Assembly (NCBI GenBank): GCA_963921425.1
Contig: OY992840.1
Span: 6,698,501 to 6,762,500, forward strand
Source: Dryas octopetala
Lineage: Eukaryota; Streptophyta; Magnoliopsida; Rosales; Rosaceae
Direction of reading: 5' to 3'
Length of the DNA stretch: 64,000 nt
Below the pieces are notes generated by a model. The model was not told the DNA's origin. It saw only the letters and a program-made list of their open reading frames with translations, and did no database searches. Below, piece after piece: positions 1 to 10,239 of this stretch. The translations under genes were made by a program, and so were the position numbers. Position 1 is the stretch's first letter; every line of letters starts with the position of its first letter.

Positions 1-435
1 CACATTTTTTTTTTATTCTTTGTTTAATAGATGTAGGTATAATTGAAAAACTGAACAATTTTTATTTTTTATTCATGTTCAAACTAAATATGGGAATAGA
101 AATAAAAACTTCATTCTTTATTTGCACTTTTCTCACTGAAAAATGCATAGGAATTGATTTCTTGAGAAATCAATTCAGTGAACCAAACAAACCCTAGAAG
201 ATTGAGGTAGACAATTTGTTTTAAATTTCTCATCCCATAAAGAAAAATTTCTAAGCCTGCTGTTTTTGGACACAATATCATATGGAATAAACCGTATTAT
301 TGACTTACCGTACGGTCCGTACCCACCATATATAATTGGCACAACATTAGATGACAATGAGTTACACACATTGTTTCCTTTAATTTACTTCCACTTTTTA
401 TGGTAACACAACGTCTCACCATATATAATGGGACA
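1..435. other. AT-rich intergenic sequence, no gene seen
   Basis: I see no supported coding region here. The phrase catatataat followed by gg(a/c)acaacatt occurs twice in diverged form near 325 and 420, so the stretch may include old repeat material. Confidence 0.5.
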
Positions 436-443
436 ACATTGGA

Positions 444-581
444 TAAGGGTAGGCATCAACTTGTCCGAGCCGACGCTTTGACCAACCCGTCGACGAAAAA
501 ACCTGAAGCCGACCCAACCCAATAGACGCCGGCTCGGGCTAGTGGTTCCGTCCTCCACCGATCATTGGCACCCAAGCCGAC

Positions 582-674
<93 letters not shown>

Positions 675-845
675 CGGAGTGCTATTTTTTTCGGAGAGAA
701 AGAGAGAGAGATAAAGAAGTCTTGTCGTCTTAACCCATCCCCGACCGCTCCAATTGCTAACCTGATGGACGCTGGCCCGCTTCGACCAATGGTTGGTGCG
801 GGGCAGTGGCGAGTTGAACCCCAAGCCAACCGCTGCCCACCCCTA
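444..845. mobile_element. 402-bp hAT-like non-autonomous element with 8-bp target duplication
   Basis: The element starts TAAGGGTAGGCA and its other end, read on the opposite strand, starts TAGGGGTGGGCA, so the ends form short imperfect inverted repeats. The octamer ACATTGGA lies directly outside both ends (436-443 and 846-853) inside a longer shared string AACATTGGAT. An 8-bp duplication with TA(A/G)GGG termini fits the hAT superfamily. The interior is GC-rich, has no transposase and holds a GA microsatellite. Long ORFs across it are microsatellite translations. The superfamily call is inference. Confidence 0.6.
584..670. repeat. (GA)n microsatellite, about 87 bp
   Basis: An uninterrupted GA dinucleotide run lies inside the small hAT-like element. 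A shorter impure GA stretch follows near 697-712. Arg-Glu and Leu-Ser repeat ORFs on the two strands are artefacts of this run. Confidence 0.97.
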
Positions 846-937
846 ACATTGGATTTAGGTACTAATGAATTATGCATCCATGTTGCTCATAACTCATCCT
901 CTAAATTAATTAAGTACCTCGTTGCTCTTTGCAATGA

Positions 938-1583
938 CGGAAAAATTTACAAACATGACACATACTTTGATGGTTGTTTCATTTAAGGACATTAATTTTG
1001 ATTCGTGTTAATGAAGGACACATACTTTTATTTTGTGTTAATTAAGGATTATATTTTTTTTTTCAGTTTTTATCTCAACTTTGATCTAACGTTGGATCCA
1101 TTAAAACTCCACCAAATTCAGAAAAATTATACTGGGTTTAAAGATATGCATCTTCTCTTTACAATCATACAAAGATCACCCAAATCGGATCTCTACAACT
1201 CCAGATAATCGGCCCCAAAGTAGGATACCTGAAACTGTCCGATTTTCCAAATTTTTTTCTCAGAGGTCCGATTGAACAATTTCGGGTAACCTACTTTTGG
1301 GCCAATTATCTGGAGTTGTAGATGTCCGATTTGAGTGATCTTTATATGGTTGTAAAGAGGAGATGCATAGATTTAAACCAAGTATAAGTTTGATAAGTTT
1401 GCTAAATTTGGTGGAGTTTTGATAGGTCCAACGTTGGATCAAAGTTAAGATAAAAACTAAAAAAAAAATATAGTCCTTAATTGACACAAAATAAAAGTAT
1501 GTGTCCTTTATTAACACGAATCAAAACTAATGTCTTGAAATGAAACAACCATCAAAGTATGTGTCATATTTGTAAATTTTTCC
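938..1583. mobile_element. 646-bp fold-back (Mutator-like) element with 10-bp target duplication
   Basis: Two arms of roughly 300 bases are near reverse complements around a centre near 1255. The left arm starts GGAAAAATTTACAAACATG and the right arm ends in its complement. TTTGCAATGA flanks both sides (928-937 and 1584-1593), the duplication length expected of Mutator-like elements. There is no coding capacity. The inner arm block (cctctttacaa... and gataat.ggcc.caaagtagg) recurs in diverged form near 50450-50650 and 60600-60700. Confidence 0.75.
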
Positions 1584-1599
1584 TTTGCAATGAATATAA

Positions 1600-2600
1600 A
1601 TAAACAAACTGTTGAAGGTAGTTCTAAATATGGCCGCCCAAAACGAACTAATGTAGGGAGTTTATTGAAACTATTAAATTCATAGTATGGTAAAGTAGCT
1701 CCTGGTTGAGGAGCCACTCCTTTGATGGGTCTCGCAATGGCTCTATTTCTCTATATAAATTTTAATTATGACGCCCACCAAGAAGTTGCTAAAGTCTGGA
1801 TGTTCAGAGGCCATGTTTTTGGTGTCCATAAAATCTCGAAAATTTCAATTAGCCTTGAAACTCATCTAAGTACTTGTACTAAACACCCTTTTGCTTTTAG
1901 GATAAATGATCCATGTACAAGTCAGTGTGCACAAAACTAATGAATTATATATATATATATATATATATTGATTTTGTGAAAAAAAAAAAAACAAGGAAAA
2001 AGAAAATACAGATATATATGACAATATGAAATGTGATATCAATTGAAAAACTTATCTATTATGTGTGTTTATCTTTCTCATCACATATTAGGTCATGTGT
2101 TGAGAGAGATAGAGACAATAGATATGTACCTCGTGACATAGAGGTTTTATTCAACATCAATAATACAGATACAATTTTATGACAGTAATTTGTACCTCAA
2201 CATTTGAGGTTCCCTGCCACATCAGTAACAGCTAACTAAATTGTATTGAACCAGATTTTAAAAGTAGTTATTAACAACAATATTAATTGTGACAGTATAT
2301 AATTAAACCTAACCTTTACCTATATTGGACCAATTGGATAGGGACATCAATTAATATTGTTGGTGAATGGCCCGAATTAGAACTGGTTAAGCTGTATTTC
2401 CGGGTGGCATTACCCTAATCCAAATCCCAAACTCACAAAAATAACATTAGGTTGTTCTGTTTCCAACCAAATTGAGTTTGCCTCCAAAAAACTACCCCCC
2501 AAAACATTGTATATTTCAATCTCCTTGTTGTAAACTGTAATGTAAGTTGTAATGTTACCCATTTCATCTCCAACCCCAAAATTCATTCCTCTCCCATATG
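1600..2600. other. Intergenic sequence and putative promoter of the next gene
   Basis: No gene is visible. A TA dinucleotide run lies near 1946-1970. The last ~100 bases before 2666 are C/T-rich with tctccttg and ctcccat, like a plant leader, and probably include the 5' UTR of the gene at 2666. No TATA box can be assigned with certainty. Confidence 0.35.
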
Positions 2601-2665
2601 CAAACCTAGCTGCTTAGCCTGAAAGCTTTCAACCTCTCATTGTTGTAGAGAGCTTTCTTGCTAAT

Positions 2666-3049
2666 ATGAGCCTTAATTGCTTAACTTGCCATGTCCTGCA
2701 GAGGACAAACTCATATGGGTCTGATAGGGAATATGGCAACAAGCAGCAGGACAAGGCATATAGGACGCTTTGTTGTGTACACATTGAGAGAAGCTGGTCT
2801 GGGAACTTGACCCCTCCACCTTGTTATGAGCAAATAGACGAGTCAGCACCTTCTGAGTTTTGGACCAAGGAGATTAAGAAGAAGGTGAAGGTGAAGAAGG
2901 GGCCCGGTCACCGCCGGCTTTATAGTACCGGAGGAGTTGCATATGAAGGGAGCACCGAACCGCGGTTGGTTCGGAGCTCCGGAATGAGAAGGGATTGGAG
3001 TTTTGAGAATTTGGGACTCCTCAGAAACCAGAAGAAGAAAGGGAGATAA
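2666..3049 (+). CDS. Conserved plant protein of unknown function (MSLNCLTC family)
   Basis: This is a single-exon ORF of 127 residues. It starts MSLNCLTC, has an early Cys pair (C5, C8), a central PPPCYE segment, a basic Lys run (about 70-79), and a C-terminal half with GHRRLYSTGGVAYEG and a basic tail ending KKKGR. I recognise the pattern of a small plant-specific intronless family annotated as unknown in Arabidopsis and other eudicots; no function is established that I can name. There is no signal peptide or membrane segment. The basic, Cys-containing composition suggests a soluble, possibly nuclear protein (inference). The ATG at 2666 is the first in frame. Codon use and composition differ clearly from the AT-rich flanks, supporting a real gene. 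Confidence 0.85.
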   Translation: MSLNCLTCHVLQRTNSYGSDREYGNKQQDKAYRTLCCVHIERSWSGNLTPPPCYEQIDESAPSEFWTKEIKKKVKVKKGPGHRRLYSTGGVAYEGSTEPRLVRSSGMRRDWSFENLGLLRNQKKKGR

Positions 3050-4478
3050 TTAAGATACAGAATATTTGTTTGGGAGCTTTCTCTTTTCATGTTCATTCTC
3101 CTTTTTATATATTTTATTTTTATGAGTTTTTGTGTTTTTAATTTTATTTTTGGGAGCCGGAGGGAAGTGCAGATGGGTTGGTTGAAGTTTGATCAATGGG
3201 GCGGAGATTTGAACATATATTTATAGTGTTGAACTCTGAAAATTCCTTATTGAAATGTACATGTCTGTTATTCCTAATTTCCTATACTTAAAATCAGAAA
3301 AAAAAAAAAAAATTAAAATCAACTTTAGTGCATGTGTTTTCAGTGGAGTTTTTTAATCTCCACCTTATCCCTCAAGTATATATTGTTTCTCGATATTTCC
3401 CTAGCTAGCTAAAGAAATTAATCTTCTTATCCCTTGTGCAATTTCACTATATGTCTCGCATAGAGTTTGCATCATATATGTGTTTTGAACTGAAAATCTA
3501 GAGTTTGTCGTGTGTTGTTATTAAAAGGTTGAGATTGGATGTAAATTCTCTCCAAGCTATCTGGACTTGTAGGGGTGGGCATTGGTCCTGGTGGGTCGAG
3601 TTGGGACTCAATCAATCGGTACAACAAGGCCATTTATGTCCACTGCCCTTCTCACTCATACAGCTCCCAGCCAACAAGCAGTTGGCCTTCCTCTACCGTC
3701 AGCGGTCCCTCCCACTGCCAGTGACCTCTCTCTCTTTCTCCCTTCTCCCTCCCAATTAACAACCAAACAAACTTGCAACCTTTTTCGAGAGGAAATGAAG
3801 AAGCTCGGTCTATAGGTTTTGAGGGTTTCGGTTGTTTGGGTTTTTGAGTGTTTGGCTCTATGGGTTTGGGGGTTTCTGTTTGTTAGGATTTGGGAGTTTC
3901 AGGTGTTTGGGTTTAGGGTTTGGGAGGAGTCAAGAAAGGGACATCAAGGAGAAGGTGGTCACGGTGGGTGTTTGAGTGGATAGTGTAAGGGAGATATATA
4001 GGAGAGAGTGTGAGCGATTGAGAGAAATATATAAAAAATCTACACCTTAATGATGAATAATAAACTCATCAAGATCTAATGGTTTAATTGTATGACATAC
4101 AATGCTGCATGACAGAACTTTCCACAAACTATGCATGCAGACACAATCTCTGCGGTCCCAAAGTACAATCATAACCAAACAAAGAAGAACCGATAGTGAA
4201 TTCAAGTGGAATCATATTCATCTCAACACTCATGCACCTTCCTGTAGTAAAATGAGGAACAAAAGTATATTTGAGTTATGGCTTGGTTGAAAAATCATGC
4301 GTTGATTCAAAAGAAACCATGGGCTCACTGGTTGATTAAAATTTGATATCTATGATTCTTCTAGGCTTGACAAAAAGCAGACAAAATATAGCGACTGCAA
4401 ACCACCAGCCACCACTAACAGCAGATGCATAATGCATAACAATTGCTACATAAAATACCATGTATTATTATTGTTAGA
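3050..4478. other. 3' flank and intergenic sequence with a GC-rich repeat fragment
   Basis: The 3' UTR of the upstream gene probably lies within 3050-3300. From about 3570 a GC-rich patch starts aggggtgggcattgg and resembles the ends of the small hAT-like element at 444-845, so it is probably a related fragment. A CT-rich stretch follows (3715-3755), then a G/T-rich stretch with ggtttggg repeats (3830-3930). ORFs at 3505-3815 are in repeat-like sequence and I do not accept them. Confidence 0.4.
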
Positions 4479-4483
4479 ACATC

Positions 4484-4800
4484 TCAAGTCCTTTTTCTAT
4501 ATTTTTCTCTAATTTAAAGATAAGTTAAAAAAAAGTGTTAAATTTGGAAAAGCGCTCGCTAATGCTAAAGTTGAAATTTTCCCTACTATCTTTTCTCTTT
4601 TTGTTTCAGTTTTTAGTCTAAAATCTAATTATTAGAGGTTTTGGGAGAGTTAGGAGAACCTCATCCATTCAACTTGATTTGAGAATTTTTTTTTTTTAAA
4701 ATCTCAAATTTGAGAGCTTTTAGAGAATGGTTGGAGCTGTATTTTATATCATTTTTTCCCAAATTTAAATTTGAGAAATGGTTTAAGAAAGGGCCGGAGA
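4484..4800. mobile_element. MITE, about 320 bp (copy 1 of a family also at ~14460)
   Basis: The left end reads TTA then GAACATCTC. The right end reads GGAGATGCTA then TTA, so imperfect inverted ends carry ...CATCTC. The interior is A/T-rich and lacks coding potential. A diverged copy lies in the opposite orientation at about 14461-14786; shared blocks include aaatttgagaa, gagagc-type ends and the tttggaaaaagt / actttttccaaa pair. A TTA duplication would fit PIF/Harbinger-type MITEs, but three bases are weak evidence. Confidence 0.55.
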
Positions 4801-5450
4801 TGCTATTAGGGGAATTTCTACGATACGTGCTGGGCGTCTGGCCCAGGGCACCACAACCATGTCTCTAAGATTTGACATCATTATGATGAGCCATCACTGC
4901 TATGTAAAAGATATGTTTCTCCCTGCTGCCTCATCATATAATGATGCTAATGGTGGCATTGACATTACATGTAAGCAACATCAACTTCTGTGTTACAATT
5001 TCACACTTTGACTACAGAAACTCCTATGTACAGATGCATATATATGAAGACATGTGAAGCAAATTTCAGGTGCAATACAAGATACATTACTTTCTAATAA
5101 GCAAATATTCAAATCCCATCAATCCTTACGGATGAAACATTTGATGACAATCCTTATATACTTCATGAACAGTAATCATACATTATCATAACTTTGACCA
5201 CTGACCTGATTTTCTAACAAAAACAGTATCGAAGTCGAAGTCTGTTTTTCTGTCATTGGTAAGCTTCCATTTATGTGATCCAGTAATAACCAACTCAGAA
5301 CTTAGCTGCATATACGCTCATCCCTTATACTTCTACAAGAGCACAAGTTGATAAACTTTGACCGGCAATGACAACTCTTTTCGAAATCCATTAAGTTACC
5401 ACTTACCATACCATGAAAATGGAATAGTTAGGAGTTACCAACCATCTAAT
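4801..5450. other. Intergenic sequence, probably including the 3' UTR of the minus-strand gene
   Basis: No ORF with family character is present. It directly follows, on the minus strand, the stop codon of the gene ending at 5451. Confidence 0.35.
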
Positions 5451-5963
5451 TTAGTTTTTCTTCTTTCTTGCATCGGCTTTCCAATTTCTTCTACCATGTT
5501 TAGGTCTAAGCACTCTGCAGTTACTTTGGTTAACAGATATCTCAGAATGGGTTTCACTTTCTAATAGTGGTTGCTGCGGTTCTGCCGTAGTACCAGACAA
5601 GAACACAGTTTGACTCTCACCAGTTGGCATCAGAGTAGGGATAGCACAACCATTAGCTGTAACTTTAGGATCTTTAAAAAGATGAGCCCTCCTTGCATCC
5701 TTTTTCCAATCACGTTTGCCTAGCACAGGTGGTGTGTGATTGCTAGCAAACCCATTCAATTGAACTTCTACTTCTGGTGGAGTTGACTGCTTTATGATGC
5801 TAGACTTCTTCATATCTGCTTCAAGACGCTTCCGGGCCCTATATCTACGTTGTCGTTCTCGGTTCTTGAGTCGACGAGTCAGAATGTCATTGCGACCTCT
5901 GGTGCGGTCTCTTTGATCTATAGGCTTCATTATAAAACTATCTTGTGTTCGAGTGGCGTTCAT
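5451..5963 (-). CDS. Small basic protein with bZIP-like basic region and two R-x-W-K-x-D-A-R motifs
   Basis: From the first ATG (complement of 5961-5963) the exon encodes 170 residues. Near residue 30 it has a dense basic stretch, RRLKNRERQRRYRARKR, with the N-x7-R spacing of a bZIP basic region, but no heptad leucines follow. Two related motifs, KRDWKKDARR and RRNWKADARKK, lie in the middle and at the C terminus. No signal peptide or membrane segment is seen. Nuclear, nucleic-acid-binding behaviour is inferred. The open frame continues upstream to a splice-acceptor-like ttattctag at 5994, so this is the last exon and the true start could be further 5'. I do not recognise a named family. Confidence 0.65.
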   Translation of the reverse strand: MNATRTQDSFIMKPIDQRDRTRGRNDILTRRLKNRERQRRYRARKRLEADMKKSSIIKQSTPPEVEVQLNGFASNHTPPVLGKRDWKKDARRAHLFKDPKVTANGCAIPTLMPTGESQTVFLSGTTAEPQQPLLESETHSEISVNQSNCRVLRPKHGRRNWKADARKKKN

Positions 5964-7436
5964 ACCTTTGCCTGCCTCACATTCAGACAAAGTCTAGAAT
6001 AAGTATGAAAAAAATCAAATAAAGAAAGAATCTAAACAATAACTCTTCACAAACAATGTCCTATTTCACAGTAAACTTAGCGCACAACTAGTTGGCGACA
6101 ACTGACTTCAATTAAGCAAACTTATGAAGAGGGATCCCTTTTTAATTGAATCTATCAATATACTATATATAACCTTAATTCTTCAAGGTTTTTTCATAAC
6201 CTTTGGAGCTTTATTAATCAGCCACAACTAGTGCCCCAGAGAAATATGGTTAGAATCTAAAAGTTGGCCCTCAAAAGGGGAAACAAAAAACAGGGATATA
6301 AAGCTTGGGTTTTTACCATGAAACAAGGACTCAAATATCTTTGAATCCAATGTCAGCAGCTCAGTTCCCTTCTAAGCTTCTTAAGCCTTCAACCCTGTTG
6401 AATTTAACTCGCAATCCAGACACGATCATCGAATAACTACAGCAGTGGCCAAGTCAGTCTCTCTAGCACCCCTTTCAGGCTAAAAGCAGTTTTTCAAGAG
6501 AGTTGTGTATTATATTTTCATCTGGAACTCCTGAAGCAATGAAACTTCTATTAAGCCATTTGATTCAATAATTATTGGACCTGAAACACAAAAAGCTAAT
6601 ACAATACTGAAAATTAACAGTGAATCTATTGCCTCTATTTGCTGCAACCTGCCACGATAAATCAATTTTATAGTAAGCATGACATTGTAACTATTATAGG
6701 AAGAAATCTCAAAGAAAACAAAAATCAACCCATCAAAGCTATCAATGTACCAAAGCATAAGTTGGAGCATAAATACCAAGACACTCTAAGAAGGCTGACC
6801 ACTACATAGATAGTCAGATCCGCATATCATTGTGCAATTACATATATTCAATATATAATTGTACCATAGCATGGTGCATACATTATTCTATATATAGGCA
6901 CATACTACTATGCAATTGCAAAATATGCAGTTAGTGCCACAATGTAGGTCTCAAGGGAATGGCTTTGTTAGCATTTTGGAAGTGCTTCTTCTAACATTCA
7001 AGAGCCAAAAATAACACATAATTTGCTTTGATAAGCAAGAAAAAGTAGTTGGAAACTTAATAACAAAAAAGAAAGTAACAACAAATCCATCTGACCCATA
7101 TGCTCAATTTACAGTCTACTAAAACTAAAAACACAAAAACTAAACCCAAAGAGCAACATACTGAATCACTGCAATTTGTATCAAAATCAAATTCTAAATT
7201 GACCATTACACCTTAATCTGATGTAATTAACACAAACCCATTTGGTACTTGATCGTTTCTGAAACGTGACCACACAGTTCACTCAGATTAAAAACAAAAT
7301 GAGCAGAGAAATGAAACCATGATGACATACACAAAATAAGCAAATAAGGGTTTCCTTTTTTTTTTTTTTTTTTGGCTTTTGAATTTATGTACAAAAGAAA
7401 AGCAGAGGAGATGTGAGAGCATGAAAGCAGCTATAC

Positions 7437-7610
7437 CTTTGAGAAATATAGATGCAGATCTGGGTCTGTTTGCAGAAGCGAAGTCGTGGGTGCGAGTCAG
7501 ATTTTTGAAAGAGGGGAAGGGAAAACTCGAGGGAAGGAGGAGGTGGTTTTCGCAGTGAGAGACGAAACGAAGGGATTTCAACTTTTGTACTAGGCACGCA
7601 CCAGGCCACG
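7437..7610 (-). other. Putative first (non-coding) exon of the small basic protein gene
   Basis: On the minus strand a C/T-rich leader ends in ctcaaag followed by GTATAG, a plausible donor at 7436. It would splice across ~1.4 kb to the acceptor at 5994. A further candidate exon lies near 6320-6400 on the same strand. This is inference from splice consensus only. Confidence 0.35.
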
Positions 7611-7619
7611 GCCATTTAC

Positions 7620-8680
7620 ACAGGTTTTCGCGAGGTGCTCCCACGTGTTTTTCATGCCGTAGAAACGCATTCTTTGCCGTTTCCTGTGTTTTCTGTTGCT
7701 GTTTGTTGTCGTTTTGCTCTCTTCTTGATTCTGTCGCCTTTGGGCCGTTTTATTTGGGCCTTTTTTTTTGTAATATCTGAGGTGACAATTAACTCCCTAC
7801 ACAAGTCTTCTTCTTGAGCTATACTCTTGGTGTGTGTTATGTCAGGTTGGATCTTGTTCTTCTATATCTGGTATTTTGGGCTTTTTCAATGAAATAACTT
7901 TCAAAAAATAAAAAATTTGTTTTTTGCTAAAAGAAATTTAAAGCATAAGAAAAAAATGAATTTCAAATGATTGTATAGTTATTTCAATTACATTATTTCT
8001 AGTGTATCTTAATAATGTTCATAGCTAAATTGCTTGATATCATCTTAATAATGTATCTTTTTTTTTTTTATGTGGTGATGGGAGAGTCATGAAATTCCCA
8101 AATAGATTACTAACAAGCCTAAACATACAAATCCAATTTTCAAGATTACTAAGTTGATTAATTAAGCAGCGAATTAAAATCAATCAAATTTGATCATGCA
8201 AACAATCAATCAACCACACAAAGAACAAAAGAGATTTTTTGACGCGGAAAACCGTCAACTAGGAAAAACGGAGAAAAATTGCGAAATCTAGTCCAAAGAA
8301 AACAATCCACTACGATATCTGAAAAGTTACAACCAGTGACTTGATTTAAACCTAACTTTACCTTGAGTATCACTTTGGTTCTCGAATTTTAAAAAAAAAA
8401 TTATATAGTAAGAGTAAAGTTCGAGGACCATTGTTGTAATTTGCTCTATATAATATGTATTGCAACATGTTAGGTTTGTATTGCAGATTGTTCACTTTTG
8501 TAATATTACTACATAGAATTATATGATATTTAACATCATGCTTATGGTATTGTATATAATTTTTATATGGTATGTTTTTTATGCTATATTTTTAGGCAAG
8601 CAGAAATAAATAAGTGTTTGTTTTCAGTTGCAATCCCGAACAAAAAAATGTTATATAATATTTATTGAGGGAGCAACCAA
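7620..8680. other. Intergenic sequence with a probable LTR-type repeat fragment (~8070-8400)
   Basis: The first part is the likely promoter of the minus-strand gene. The 8070-8400 stretch includes gacgcggaaaaccgtcaac, a phrase like those I know from plant LTR regions read backwards. No terminal repeats or ORFs define an element. Confidence 0.3.
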
Positions 8681-8689
8681 CGACTAATA

Positions 8690-10235
8690 GAGATTTTTAC
8701 GACATGATAATCTTATTCGACTTATTTATAGAAATGGTTTGATTTTTTTTGAGAATCTAAGAATGGATAGGCATACTTTTAACAAGCTGTGTGCAATGCT
8801 TCCTACAACTAAAAAATTAAAAATTATAGATATGTAAGCGTAGATGATATGGTCGCAATGTTATCACATATTCTTGCTCATGAAAAAAATCGAGTTATGA
8901 AGTTCCGTTTTGTGATATTTGGCTAGACTATTAGTAGGTGCTTCAATGCAGTATTGAATGCAGTTTTTTAGTTACATGGAAACCTACTTAAATCACTTGA
9001 GCTTGTCCTGATAACTCTACAGATGAGAGATGAAAATGGTTTAAGGTATATAATAATATCCAAGGTAGCTTGATCAACTATTATTAGTTTGTACTCCAAA
9101 TCATATCAATTTTTTTTTTCCTCATAGAATTTCTTAGAAGCACCAGATAGTACATACATTAGGGTGAATGTACATGAGGCAAACAAGCCTAGATATCAAA
9201 CTAGAAAGAATGAAAATGCAACTAATTAATGTATTAGGAGTTTGCTTCCAAGACATTCAATTTATTTATGTTTTAACTAGCTAGGAAGACTCATTAGTTG
9301 GATTTGGAGTACTTTGAGATGTTGTGAGTAGGAGAAACGGTTTACAAATTCCACAGGGTAAGCTAAAACTATAAATATTTTTCTCTTTTATAACCTAGTA
9401 TAATTCCTTTAAGCAAACTTGAAACCATTTATTTTAGGTTACTACTACTTTGTGTGGATGCTGGGTATACAAATGGAAATGGCCTTCTGGCCTATATGGA
9501 GGACACATTCCAAAAACTCATAAAGAACTTTTTAATATGAAGCAATCTGTAGCTAGAAATGTTATTTAAGAGGTGTTTCGGTTTACTTAACTACATTGGG
9601 CTATCCTTATATGTGATTAGGGATGGCAAAAATACCCGTGGATTAAGGTTCCCGCGGAGACACGATTAGATTAAAAAATAAATAGGAATGCTAAATGAGG
9701 CGGGTTCAAATTCAGGGATTTTAAATGGGGAACCAATTGGGGACGGGCCGGGTATGGTATAGATTCCCCCGACCCCGAACCTGCCCCGATTATATATATA
9801 CTTTATTTTTATTTTTAATATTAATATTATATATGTTAATATTATAATATATTTATCATGTATATGTATTATGGATTTATGAATCATGGATGTTTGGTAT
9901 ATGGATTTATGAATATATTGATTTATGGATTATGTATTATGAATTTATAATTATAGACTATCGGATTTGTTTTTGCACATTTCTAATGCATCTATAAAAA
10001 AAGATTGGTGGTTAGATTACTATCTACTACTTACATTTATAAGAAATTTTTTTTTTTTACACATGAAAATTTTTTTAAAAAAATATTAGAACATGATAAA
10101 CCCACTAGACGATACATTGGAGCAACATGTGCATCAAGTGCAAGGTGACCCAATCATTATTGTTGAACCATCTAACCAATGGAGTGCTTGGAGGACAAAT
10201 TAAGCAATGAAAATGTTCGATCAATGAGTGAATGG
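8690..10235 (+). pseudogene. PIF/Harbinger transposase pseudogene, interrupted by a nested insertion
   Basis: No long ORF survives, but translation in shifting frames gives a clear PIF/HARBI1-like series. RMDRHTFNKLCAML is at ~8762; VDDMVAMLSHILAHEKNRV at ~8840; ISRCFNAVLNAV at ~8930; APDSTYIRVNV at ~9140, where the family has the first catalytic Asp; SRRNGLQIPQG just before 9360; DAGYTNGNG-like sequence (frameshifted) at ~9450; a KELFNMKQSVARNVI match at ~9520; and the C-terminal EPSNQWSAWR at ~10165. A preserved intron (about 9359-9437, GTAAGC...TTTTAG) splits the ORF where such transposases often have one. In-frame stops and frameshifts make it inactive. Between ~9620 and ~9960 unrelated repeat sequence interrupts it. 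Confidence 0.85.
9619..9960. mobile_element. Repeat inserted in the PIF pseudogene
   Basis: It starts tagggatggcaaaaatacccg and has GC-rich phrases gggacgggccgggtatgg and ccccgaccccgaacctgcccc, then a simple AT-rich tail of tatg/gatttat repeats. Such ggatggcaaaaa-type termini are common in small plant transposons. The far end and target duplication are not clear, so the right border is approximate. A related GC-rich phrase occurs near 13980-14030. Confidence 0.5.
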
Positions 10236-10239
10236 CTAA

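Noticed and set aside
542..733. Arg-Glu and Leu-Ser repeat proteins over the GA run
   Set aside because: They are translations of a dinucleotide microsatellite, present on both strands.
6510..6779. 89-residue minus-strand ORF upstream of the small basic protein
   Set aside because: T-rich hydrophobic translation within the probable intron, with no family match.
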